A stretch of 64,000 bases of DNA from the NCBI GenBank assembly GCA_027486845.1, contig JAIXOL010000042.1:1-64000 (forward strand), written 5' to 3'. Position numbers and translations under genes: made by a program. Of the stretch, positions 18,453 to 26,679 are shown one piece after another (the first letter of the stretch is position 1; each line of letters opens with the position of its first letter). Source of the stretch: Cytophagaceae bacterium (GTDB lineage Bacteria > Bacteroidota > Bacteroidia > Cytophagales > Spirosomataceae). The notes below the pieces were generated by a model. It saw nothing but the letters and a program-made list of their open reading frames with translations, had not been told where the DNA came from and ran no database searches.

Positions 18453-19547
18453 ATGCCTAAACTAACTCCAATGCCTTTAAAATTATTTATTTTAACCGCC
18501 TTTTTGGCAAGTTTGGCATTTAGTTGTCAAGCAAAAGAAGTAATTCAAACTGTTACGCCAAAAAATACTCCTGCGGTTGTAATTACAAAAGATTCAGTAG
18601 CCGAACGAATGTTGATTTACCAACGCAACAATGGTGGTTGGCCACAGCCTGGTGGCAATGCTATTGATTATTCAAAAACTCTTTCAGAAACATTAAAAGT
18701 CACTCTAAAATCAGAAAAAAATAAACTCGATGCTTGCATCGACGATAAAGCTACAACTACCGAAATAAAAACCTTATTTTCAACGTATAAGAAAACTAAT
18801 AACTCAGAATACTTAAAAGCAGCCGAAAACGGCGTTAAGTATTTACTCACTGCTCAAAATTCCGCTGGTGGCTGGGGACAATTCTTTCCTGACACTAGCA
18901 GTTACCGCAAACACATCACTTATAACGATAACGCTATGATTGATGTAATGTGGGTAATGAAATACGCTTCAGAGGGCACAAATGATTTTGAAACGATTGA
19001 TAAAACGCTCGTTCCACAAGCAAAATTGGCCGTTGAAAAGAGTATTAACTGTATTTTGAAAACACAATACGTACAAAATGGAAAACTCACCGCATGGTGT
19101 GCTCAACATGACCGAGTAACGCTCAAACCCACCAAAGCTCGTGCATTTGAATTAGCCTCAATCAGCGGTAATGAAAGTGTAGGGATTTGTACTTTTCTAA
19201 TAAGCTTGAATAACCCTTCAGCCGAAATAAAAAAGTCGGTCAACGCGGCTGCCGCTTGGTTAGAATCAGTGAAAATTGTAGGAATTAAAGTACAAGACAT
19301 TGCTGACCCAAATCAGCCATCAGGCAAAGATAAAGTTGTGGTTTCCGACCCAAATTCTATAATATGGGCAAGGTTCTACGACCTCGAAACCAATAAGCCC
19401 TTCTTCACAGGGAGAGATAGTATCGCCAAACCAACTTTGGCCGAAATAGAAAACGAGCGTCGCATTGGTTATGCTTATTATGGTACTTGGCCAACCAAAT
19501 TCCTTTCAACTGATTATCCTACATGGCTTGCAAAATGGGGAAAGTAA
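18453..19547 (+). CDS. Pectate lyase, polysaccharide lyase family 10
   Basis: 364 residues. It cleaves polygalacturonate by beta-elimination, giving unsaturated products that feed KduI. PL10 features are the N-terminal MLIYQRNNGGWPQP (about 50-63), the repeated (alpha/alpha) helical segments LKAAENGVKYLLTAQNSAGG and WGQFFPDTSSYRKHITYNDN, the central LTAWCAQHDRVTLKPTKARA, and the C-terminal GYAYYGTWPTKFLSTDYPTW. The leader has a lipoprotein-like Cys25 (LAFSC), so the enzyme may be membrane-anchored. Two ATGs (18453 and 18471) could start it; the shorter choice gives a more standard signal peptide. The gene is part of the rightward pectin operon. Confidence 0.88.
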   Translation: MPKLTPMPLKLFILTAFLASLAFSCQAKEVIQTVTPKNTPAVVITKDSVAERMLIYQRNNGGWPQPGGNAIDYSKTLSETLKVTLKSEKNKLDACIDDKATTTEIKTLFSTYKKTNNSEYLKAAENGVKYLLTAQNSAGGWGQFFPDTSSYRKHITYNDNAMIDVMWVMKYASEGTNDFETIDKTLVPQAKLAVEKSINCILKTQYVQNGKLTAWCAQHDRVTLKPTKARAFELASISGNESVGICTFLISLNNPSAEIKKSVNAAAAWLESVKIVGIKVQDIADPNQPSGKDKVVVSDPNSIIWARFYDLETNKPFFTGRDSIAKPTLAEIENERRIGYAYYGTWPTKFLSTDYPTWLAKWGK

Positions 19548-19551
19548 TTCA

Positions 19552-19601
19552 ATTATCAGTGAATAATTATTATCAAAACCTTTACACAAATCACTGATAA
19601 T
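19552..19601 (+). other. Long-loop stem between pectate lyase and methylesterase genes
   Basis: ATTATCAGTGA (19552-19562) pairs with TCACTGATAAT (19591-19601) across 28 bases. No T-run follows, so an mRNA processing or stabilising element is more likely than termination. Confidence 0.45.
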
Positions 19602-19625
19602 CAACTTATTACTAAATATACTTTC

Positions 19626-20654
19626 ATGAACAAGTTAATCCTAATTTTATTCTTTCTCCTAACTAACACCGTTTTTGCTCAAAAAATAACAGTTGCCCAA
19701 GATGGTTCCGGAAAATATAAAACGATTCAAGAAGCTATTAATAGTCTTGATACAGTTTCGACCAATCTACGCACCATTTTCATCAAAAATGGTGTTTATC
19801 GTGAGAAATTAATAATAACAAAGTCATTTTTGAAACTACAAGGCGAATCAGAGGATGGTGTAATTATCGTGATTACACTCCCACGTGATGTTTGGCGTTG
19901 TGAAAATCCAGACGATTTTGGTGCGGCGACCATCAACGTAAAAGCCCATGATTTGATATTCGAAAAACTTTCTGTAATAAATGATTATGGTTTCAATACC
20001 AAGAAAGACATGACCATAGTCTGCAATAACGAAGCTGGCAACAGCCAAACTACATTACCGAGAGAAGAAGGTGAAAAAAACGGCAAGAAAATCGTAAGAA
20101 AAGACGGACATCAGTTTGCTTTTCGTTCATTTCTTAATGCTACTCGTCTGAGCTTTATCAACTGCACCTTTAGAGCTGGTGGCGGCGACACCGTAAGTCC
20201 ATGGGACGTTGAAGGTGGTTTGTATTATTTCAAAAATTGCACAATGGAAGGTCACGTAGACTTTTACTGTCCAAGAGGCTGGGCTTATGCCGAAAACTGC
20301 AAATTTGTTTGTCACAACATGAATGCCGCTATATGGCACGATGGCTCAAATTACGAATCTTCAAAAACCGTCCTAAAAAACTGTACTTTTGAGGGCGATG
20401 AAGGGTATAAACTAGGTCGTTTTCACCGTGAAGCACAATTTTATTTGATTGACTGCAAGTTTGATGAAAACATGGCCGATGCCGAAATTTATCAATCATC
20501 AACTACACAGCTCAAATGGGGCAAAAGAGTATATTATTACAATTGTCATCGCAAAGGAAATGACTATATTTGGTATGCAAATAACCTTAAAATCGACCCG
20601 AACGCAATTACCATTAATTGGACTTTTGATGGAAAATGGAATCCTTTAAAATAA
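19626..20654 (+). CDS. Pectin methylesterase-like protein, carbohydrate esterase family 8
   Basis: 342 residues with a signal peptide (1-19, TNTVFAQ). The start of the beta-helix is classical CE8: ITVAQDGSGKYKTIQEAINS and FIKNGVYREKLIITK. It would remove methyl esters from galacturonate so the lyase can act. The active site is divergent. The expected Gln-Asp-Thr segment reads GGGDTV (candidate acid D188), and the nucleophile segment reads GHVDFYCPRG (D212) instead of the usual VDFIFG-type. Both aspartates are kept, so activity is plausible, possibly on acetylated or branched pectin. The stop codon lies 20 bases before the next start, implying co-translation with the CE12-GH28 gene. Confidence 0.82.
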   Translation: MNKLILILFFLLTNTVFAQKITVAQDGSGKYKTIQEAINSLDTVSTNLRTIFIKNGVYREKLIITKSFLKLQGESEDGVIIVITLPRDVWRCENPDDFGAATINVKAHDLIFEKLSVINDYGFNTKKDMTIVCNNEAGNSQTTLPREEGEKNGKKIVRKDGHQFAFRSFLNATRLSFINCTFRAGGGDTVSPWDVEGGLYYFKNCTMEGHVDFYCPRGWAYAENCKFVCHNMNAAIWHDGSNYESSKTVLKNCTFEGDEGYKLGRFHREAQFYLIDCKFDENMADAEIYQSSTTQLKWGKRVYYYNCHRKGNDYIWYANNLKIDPNAITINWTFDGKWNPLK

Positions 20655-20674
20655 ATAAAATTCAGATTTTACGC

Positions 20675-23035
20675 ATGAAAAATAAAACCCTATACCGTTT
20701 ATTGCTATTTACTGCCCTATTTTGGGCAAACTCGGCATTTAGTCCGACCGAAGAAAAACCCCGTATTTTCTTAATTGGCGACTCGACTTGTGCCAACAAA
20801 AATCCTTATGATGCACCCGAAACTGGCTGGGGACAAGTGTTGCCCGAACTATTTACTACTGCTGTAGAAATTCAAAATCATGCAGTAAATGGACGCAGTA
20901 CAAGAAGTTTCCGTAATCAAGGACTTTGGAGAAAAGTGCATGACCAACTACACAAAGGCGACTACGTTTTCATTCAATTTGGGCATAACGACCAAAAAGA
21001 ATCAGACACTACTCGCTTTGCAGCCGCACAAACTGATTACCGAAAAAACTTGATTAGATATATCGAAGAAACACAAGCCAAAGGAGCAACACCTGTATTG
21101 TTCACTCCAGTGATGCGTAGAAAATTTGATGAGAGTGGTAAGTTCGTTGACCAACATGGCGAATATCCAATAGTAGTGCGTGAAATAGCCAAACAATACA
21201 ACATTATGTTGATTGATATGCACACCTCAAGCCAAAAAATAATTGAGCAACATGGCGTTGAAGGTTCGAAGAAAATTTTCATGAATGTTGCGGCTGGTAT
21301 TTATCCAAAATTCCCTAAAGGTATTGAGGATAATACGCATTTTACGACTTATGGAGCAAGATTGATGGCAAATTTGGTGGCAGATGGCCTTGTGATCACA
21401 GGAAATCCACTAAGAAATTTCTTGAAAAAGACCGAGTTTAACGATAAATATGCCTATGAATTACCGCTTACTTATCGTCCGGTTTTCCGAAAAGATACTT
21501 TCAATATTGTACGATATGGAGCAAAAGCCGATGGTCTGACAGTGAATACAAAAGCTATTAATCAAGCAATTGAACTTTGTAATACCGCTGGTGGCGGAAC
21601 GGTTATCATACAAAAAGGACTTTGGGTAACTGGCCCAATTGTATTGAAAAACAATGTAAACCTTCACCTCGAAAAAGGTGCTTTGTTACAATTCAGCAAA
21701 AACTACGATGATTATCCAATCGTATTAACCACATGGGAAGGACAAGATTCTTATCGTTGTCAAGCACCGATTTGGGGAGTTGATTTAGAAAATATTGCTA
21801 TTACGGGAGAAGGCGTACTTGATGGTGGTGGCGATGTCTGGAGAGCTATCAAAAAAGAAAAACAAACGGCTGGCCAATGGGCAAATTTGATAAAATCGGG
21901 CGGTGTTACAGATGAAAAACAAAACAACTGGTATCCATCAGAAAAATCATTGAAAGGAAATATGATTCCGAATGCGGGTAGAATATTGAATGGTGTAAAA
22001 CCTACGCCTGAAGAATTGGCTTCGTACAAAGACTTTCTTCGTCCGAATATGTTGAGTCTGACTCGTTGCAAAAACATCATTATTGAAGGCGTAACTTTCC
22101 AAAACTCACCCGCTTGGACAATGCACCCGCTTCTTTGCGAACATATTTCCGTAAAAAATGTAACGGTCAAAAACTATTGGTATGCCCAAAATAGTGATGC
22201 GATTGATTTAGAATCATGCCGAAATGGCATTTTAGAAGGCTGTACTTTCGATACTGGCGATGATGGAATTACGATAAAATCGGGTCGTGACGAACAAGGC
22301 CGAAAACGTGGCATTCCAACCGAAAACTTTATCATCAAAAATTGCATCGTTTATCATGCACATGGTGGTTTTGTGATTGGCTCAGAAATGTCGGGCGGTG
22401 TAAGAAATATGTTCATATCGGACTGTACTTTCATGGGTTCGGATGTAGGTTTACGTTTCAAAACTGCTCGTGGACGTGGCGGAGTTGTTGAAAATATCTA
22501 TGTAAATAACATTAATATGACCGAAATTCCAGGCGAAGCGATACTTTTTGACATGTATTATGCAGCAAAAGACCCTGTTCGTGCGGACGGAAAAGAAAAC
22601 GAATTACCAACTATCAAAGCTGAGCCTTTAAACGAAGGCACGCCACAATTCAAGGATTTTTATATAAAAAATATTGTTTGTAAAGGGACCGAAACAGCGA
22701 TTTTGATAAGAGGTTTACCCGAAATGGCCATCAAAAATATCAACATAGAAAACGCTATAATTGAGTCAAACAAAGGTTTGGTGTGTGTCGAAGCAGAAAA
22801 TATTTCTTTGAAAAACGTTACGCTATTGACCAACGATAAAACTGTTATGCAAGTACAAAACAGCAAAAACGTTATCTTGAATAATATCCAATATGGTGCT
22901 AACAAAGATGTATTACTGAAGGTAATGGGCGATAAATCTGATGGCGTTAAATTGCTAAACACAGATTCGAAAAAAGCAAAGAAAGATATTGAACTCGGCC
23001 TTGGTGTGAAGAGCAAAGTTGTGAGCAAAAAATAA
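20675..23035 (+). CDS. Two-domain rhamnogalacturonan acetylesterase (CE12) and polygalacturonase (GH28)
   Basis: 786 residues from the ATG at 20675, where a signal peptide begins; an in-frame ATG 39 bases upstream overlaps the previous gene. Residues 30-245 form an SGNH esterase: S37 in IGDSTCANKN, G73 in VNGRSTRSF, N105 in FGHNDQK, and D219/H222 in DNTHFTTYGARL. Residues 275-760 are a GH28 right-handed beta-helix: FNIVRYGAKADGLTVNTKAI, then D508 in NSDAIDLES, D529/D530 in DTGDDGITIKSG, and H563 in HAHGGFVIGSEMSGG. One polypeptide would therefore deacetylate and hydrolyse the galacturonan or rhamnogalacturonan backbone, outside the cytoplasm. Both catalytic sets are complete. Last gene of the operon. 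Confidence 0.9.
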   Translation: MKNKTLYRLLLFTALFWANSAFSPTEEKPRIFLIGDSTCANKNPYDAPETGWGQVLPELFTTAVEIQNHAVNGRSTRSFRNQGLWRKVHDQLHKGDYVFIQFGHNDQKESDTTRFAAAQTDYRKNLIRYIEETQAKGATPVLFTPVMRRKFDESGKFVDQHGEYPIVVREIAKQYNIMLIDMHTSSQKIIEQHGVEGSKKIFMNVAAGIYPKFPKGIEDNTHFTTYGARLMANLVADGLVITGNPLRNFLKKTEFNDKYAYELPLTYRPVFRKDTFNIVRYGAKADGLTVNTKAINQAIELCNTAGGGTVIIQKGLWVTGPIVLKNNVNLHLEKGALLQFSKNYDDYPIVLTTWEGQDSYRCQAPIWGVDLENIAITGEGVLDGGGDVWRAIKKEKQTAGQWANLIKSGGVTDEKQNNWYPSEKSLKGNMIPNAGRILNGVKPTPEELASYKDFLRPNMLSLTRCKNIIIEGVTFQNSPAWTMHPLLCEHISVKNVTVKNYWYAQNSDAIDLESCRNGILEGCTFDTGDDGITIKSGRDEQGRKRGIPTENFIIKNCIVYHAHGGFVIGSEMSGGVRNMFISDCTFMGSDVGLRFKTARGRGGVVENIYVNNINMTEIPGEAILFDMYYAAKDPVRADGKENELPTIKAEPLNEGTPQFKDFYIKNIVCKGTETAILIRGLPEMAIKNINIENAIIESNKGLVCVEAENISLKNVTLLTNDKTVMQVQNSKNVILNNIQYGANKDVLLKVMGDKSDGVKLLNTDSKKAKKDIELGLGVKSKVVSKK

Positions 23036-23043
23036 TACAAACT

Positions 23044-23076
23044 TTGTAGGAACGTCCAAATTAGACGTTCCTACAA
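23044..23076. terminator. Stem-loop in the convergent gap after the pectin operon
   Basis: A perfect 13-bp stem (TTGTAGGAACGTC at 23044-23056 with GACGTTCCTACAA at 23064-23076) and a 7-base loop. It lies just after the CE12-GH28 stop and before the end of the leftward GH127 gene, so it can serve both strands. No strong T-run. Confidence 0.55.
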
Positions 23077-23169
23077 GTAAAACCATCAAAATTAAATTCT
23101 TTAATCACTACTTTCTTTATAAAAAACAATAGCTGCTTTCTTGGCAACCATTTGTTTTTTTGTTCATTT

Positions 23170-25194
23170 TTACTCGGTCAAAATTTCCAAGTTTTTAATT
23201 CTTGTCGGAAACCAAATTCTCATTTCTCCTTGGCCACGATTCGAGCGAGCGTAGTACGGTATCAAAACCAACGGTTGAATTTGTGTTGAAATTGACGAAC
23301 TATTTTCAATTTTAAAAGCATTCGCCGAGCCTCTGAGAGTCATAACTCCATTTAATAAATTTGTCTGAAATTCTGAGGAAAAATTCTGATTTTCAGGCAC
23401 TACCAAGTTAGAGGTAAGTCCGTTATTATCGACAAATTCGGCACAATAAACAATTGGTCCACGCTCTATGGCTATTTTACCGATATTGTCTTTTACTTTT
23501 TCGTTGGCCACAACTTGTTTCACTTTCATCGGAAATCTCATCATTACTTTATCGCCTTTTTTCCAAGCACGGTTTATGATAGCGTAGCCATTTTCAATAG
23601 TATATTCAAGAATCTGCCCATTTACTTCGATTGAAGGTTTATCAGATATTTTATCTTTATAACGATACAAATCAGTCGGAAAAGCCTCATCTCTCGCCCA
23701 ACCTGGAATTCTGACATTAAGTGAAAATTTCAAACCATTTTTATTGGTTGGGTCAACCGAAATTACGACCAGCCCCTGCCACGGATATTCAGTATTTTGC
23801 GAAATCGTTACGCTTTCTTTTGGCAAAACCTCCAAAGTAGTAGAATTCGACATAAACAAATTCACATATACTTGATTGTCCTTTTGAGCATACACATAAC
23901 TCGGAATTGAAGGCATAAAACGGCAAATATTTGTCGGGCAACACGAACACCCAAACCAAGGAGACCGCTTGTTCTCTCCGCTCAATTTGCCTTTTTGCAT
24001 CGTATATTCCATCGGATTTTCGTAGTTGAATGTTTTTCCATCAAGTCCAATACCACTGATGAGTCCATTATAAAGTGTACGCTCCAAAATATCAATATAT
24101 TTTGAGTCGCCGTACATCATAAACATTCGGTGATTCCAGTAAACACTCGAAATAGCCGCACAAGTTTCGCAATAAGCCGCATGATTCGATAATTCATAAT
24201 CAGGGCCAAAACCTTCCCAATTTCCTGCTTGTCCTAATCCCCCTGTAATATAAGTTTTCTTCGAGAAAGCATTGTCCCAAATTTTGTTGAGCGAAGTCAG
24301 ATATTCCAAATTATTGGTCATTGAAGCAACATCGGCCATTCCAGCATACAAATATCCAGCACGAACCGAGTGTCCGAGTGCTTCCGTTTGTTGCGTTACA
24401 GGAACATTATCTTGCCAGTAAGCCCCTGTCTGCCAGACAGTTGCATCTTTTTCACCTGTTTTCTTTTCATATTTTCGTTGTCCTCGACAATCAATAAAAA
24501 ACTTCGATAAATCAAGATATTGCTGATTACCCGTTACTCGATAAAGTTTTCCCAGTCCAATCTCAATTACTTGATGTCCAGGGGCAACAGCTTTTTTGTT
24601 TGGTCCAAAAACAGTCAGAAGATGATCAGCATTTTTAATGGCAATATCTAACATATTTCGCTTTTTTGTGGCCAAATAATGTGCAGTAGCTGCTTCGTAA
24701 AAATGCCCCATATTATAAAGTTCATGACTCAATTCATGCTCTTTTTCGTAGCGAGTTTTTCCAATCCACGGGTGAGTTGTATCGCCCATTGTGCGAGTGG
24801 TATAAAGATAGCCATCAGGTTCTTGGGCTTTGCCGATAAGCGTAATGAGCGAATCAAGATAAATATCAAGTTTAGCATCGTACTTTACGTGCAGCGAGTA
24901 TGCCGCCCCTTCAATGATTTTATATACATCGGAATCATCAAAAGGATAAGTTGTGCAGAGTTTACCAGTATGGGTAACCGCCTGCTCAAAGTTTTTGATA
25001 CGACCAGTTTCTTTTGATTTCTGAAAAGACCACGGAATCGTGACGGTTCGGTTGATTTCAAGTTTTGGTAACCAAAAATTATCGCTGAGTTTTACTTGCG
25101 TAAATGGTACTCCACGATAAGGATAATCTTTTTGGACTTGTGCTGTCAAGACAAGAGAGATGTGACAAAAGACAAGAGACAGAAAACGTTTCAT
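23170..25194 (-). CDS. GH127-type beta-L-arabinofuranosidase
   Basis: 674 residues with a signal peptide (1-18). It should release beta-L-arabinofuranose from pectin side chains or hydroxyproline-rich glycoproteins. The (alpha/alpha)6 domain and the unusual zinc-cysteine active site of the family are visible: E343 and C345 in YCETCAAIS, and adjacent C418/C419 in FGCSCCPTNICRF, with E327 in GNWEGFG as candidate acid/base. The beta-sandwich C-terminus contains NVRIPGWARDEAF and IERGPIVYCAEF. GH146 enzymes share these features, so the exact family number is less sure than the activity class. The signal-peptide codons lie in a degenerate GACAAGAGA-type micro-repeat. It converges on the pectin operon and fits its substrate range. 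Confidence 0.87.
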   Translation of the reverse strand: MKRFLSLVFCHISLVLTAQVQKDYPYRGVPFTQVKLSDNFWLPKLEINRTVTIPWSFQKSKETGRIKNFEQAVTHTGKLCTTYPFDDSDVYKIIEGAAYSLHVKYDAKLDIYLDSLITLIGKAQEPDGYLYTTRTMGDTTHPWIGKTRYEKEHELSHELYNMGHFYEAATAHYLATKKRNMLDIAIKNADHLLTVFGPNKKAVAPGHQVIEIGLGKLYRVTGNQQYLDLSKFFIDCRGQRKYEKKTGEKDATVWQTGAYWQDNVPVTQQTEALGHSVRAGYLYAGMADVASMTNNLEYLTSLNKIWDNAFSKKTYITGGLGQAGNWEGFGPDYELSNHAAYCETCAAISSVYWNHRMFMMYGDSKYIDILERTLYNGLISGIGLDGKTFNYENPMEYTMQKGKLSGENKRSPWFGCSCCPTNICRFMPSIPSYVYAQKDNQVYVNLFMSNSTTLEVLPKESVTISQNTEYPWQGLVVISVDPTNKNGLKFSLNVRIPGWARDEAFPTDLYRYKDKISDKPSIEVNGQILEYTIENGYAIINRAWKKGDKVMMRFPMKVKQVVANEKVKDNIGKIAIERGPIVYCAEFVDNNGLTSNLVVPENQNFSSEFQTNLLNGVMTLRGSANAFKIENSSSISTQIQPLVLIPYYARSNRGQGEMRIWFPTRIKNLEILTE

Positions 25195-25272
25195 GCGATG
25201 TAGGGGTTGAAGATTTTTTGCTAAAAATAAGAAATATTTTCTCGTAATTTACTCAAAAAACCTTCTAAAAAT

Positions 25273-25563
25273 ATGAAACCGAAAATTACACTCGAATACT
25301 GCCCAAAATGCCATTGGCTATTACGTTCAGCATGGATGGCACAAGAATTATTGACAACATTTGAAGCTGAACTCGGCGAAGTAAGCCTTCGACCAAGTGA
25401 AATTGCAGGAAGTTTTAAAATTTTGCTCAACGAAGAAATAATTTTTGACCGTAAGCTTGCAGGCCATTTTCCCGAAATAAAAGTATTGAAACAGTTGGTG
25501 CGAGATTTGGTCGCTCCTGAAAAATCATTGGGGCATAGTGATAGAAAAAAGATAGGAGATTAG
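25273..25563 (+). CDS. Rdx (SelW/SelT/SelH-like) family thioredoxin-fold protein
   Basis: 96 residues. The N-terminal ITLEYCPKCHWLLRSAWMAQ carries the CxxC redox pair (C10, C13) at the position where selenoprotein W has Cys-x-x-Sec, and a typical GSFKILLNEEIIFDR strand pair follows. Members are small cytoplasmic redox proteins of uncertain partner. It is divergent from the GH127 gene and separated from it by 78 bases. Its last codons lie inside a 12-bp inverted repeat that probably terminates it. Confidence 0.87.
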   Translation: MKPKITLEYCPKCHWLLRSAWMAQELLTTFEAELGEVSLRPSEIAGSFKILLNEEIIFDRKLAGHFPEIKVLKQLVRDLVAPEKSLGHSDRKKIGD

Positions 25564-25596
25564 ATGTTTTGTCATATATAATCGAATCTCCTATCT
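25550..25596. terminator. Stem-loop overlapping the end of the Rdx gene
   Basis: AGATAGGAGATT (25550-25561) and AATCTCCTATCT (25585-25596) are perfect inverted repeats around 23 bases. The left arm includes the Rdx stop codon, and the right arm lies just before the end of the leftward cytochrome gene. No T-run; a convergent-gene structure rather than a classical terminator. Confidence 0.45.
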
Positions 25597-25608
25597 CGAA
25601 TCCAGTAT

Positions 25609-26679
25609 TTACCTCATCGCCTTTATCCATTCTTTGATGAGTTCTACACCTTCTCTATGTGTAGTTTTTCGCCCCACTTCAGGCATCATGATTCCTGGGT
25701 CGGTCGATTCCATCCGATAAACAATGATTGACTCATCGGGCTTTCCTCTCACGATATCATAATTTCTATTGCCCGAACCTCGCCCAGCCGCTACCGGAGT
25801 TTTCAAGATTCCGTAAGCAATTGGTTCGGTTTCATGGATGCTCAAATTCAAACCTGATGTTTGGGCTGGACCTCCTTTTCGGTGGCAATGAGCACAATTA
25901 ATATCCAACCAAATTCTGGCTCGCTCATCAAGGCTTCCACTTTCAGGCTTGTTCCAAACTGCAGCTTTTGGTACAGTTTCAATGGCTGGTAGGTTTGTTA
26001 AAACTCCTAATTTTTGCCAGTTAATCAATTGATTATCAGTACTTTTTATTGAAGACTGCTCACCGCCCACTGAAGACTGAAAAACGCCATTGAGTTGCCT
26101 TGCCGAAGGCCCAATCGGTGTCATTTTTTCATTTCGATTATGACACCCTTTGCATTGATTGATATTCGGTATGCCATACTCATGCTTTTTCTTTTTGCCG
26201 TTGGCATCAATATAACTCACTTCTTTTGTATCGCCCGCTACTTCCAAATAGGCCTCGGTTTGTTCATCATTCCAAACATATTCTAAAGCCTTCCAGCCAT
26301 CTTCTTCGTGAATTAGCAGTCGAGTCTCAATTAGTTTTCTTCCCAATTCGGGTTTTCGGAAATCATTCGGATAATAAAAAGTTTTAATGATAGTTGAACC
26401 AACAGGAAAATCAAAAACTTCGGTAGCATTATACGCAACTGTCTGATTATCAGGTAGTTTTACAAAGCGTAGCTTTTCGGCATAATCAGTAAATAAAGGT
26501 GTATTTAATGAATAAGGCAGTACACCCCTTGTCGGTATTTGCTCTGAACCATTCCCTTCAAAAAACTGATAATCAGATAATTTCTCTTTTGGCATACTTG
26601 CCTCATTATCAGACTTTTGATAAAAGGCCGATAAAGCAAAAATGCTAATGGAAATGAATAATAAAAATACTTTTTTCAT
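25609..26679 (-). CDS. SO2930-type diheme c-type cytochrome
   Basis: 356 residues with an N-terminal signal/anchor segment (1-20). Two c-type heme motifs are clear: CKGCH at 176-180 and CAHCH at 262-266. Family-typical segments include IPTRGVLPYSLNTPLFTDYA and FDFPVGSTIIKTFYYPNDFR near the N-terminus, and a C-terminal IVYRMESTDPGIMMPEVGRK. It should be exported and carry electrons or oxidise something in the periplasm; the substrate is unknown. The stop codon of the beta-helix gene immediately precedes its start, so the two are co-transcribed. In other bacteria this family regularly accompanies such beta-helix proteins. The c-hemes depend on a maturation system like the ccm genes at 38.3-40.9 kb. 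Confidence 0.85.
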   Translation of the reverse strand: MKKVFLLFISISIFALSAFYQKSDNEASMPKEKLSDYQFFEGNGSEQIPTRGVLPYSLNTPLFTDYAEKLRFVKLPDNQTVAYNATEVFDFPVGSTIIKTFYYPNDFRKPELGRKLIETRLLIHEEDGWKALEYVWNDEQTEAYLEVAGDTKEVSYIDANGKKKKHEYGIPNINQCKGCHNRNEKMTPIGPSARQLNGVFQSSVGGEQSSIKSTDNQLINWQKLGVLTNLPAIETVPKAAVWNKPESGSLDERARIWLDINCAHCHRKGGPAQTSGLNLSIHETEPIAYGILKTPVAAGRGSGNRNYDIVRGKPDESIIVYRMESTDPGIMMPEVGRKTTHREGVELIKEWIKAMR

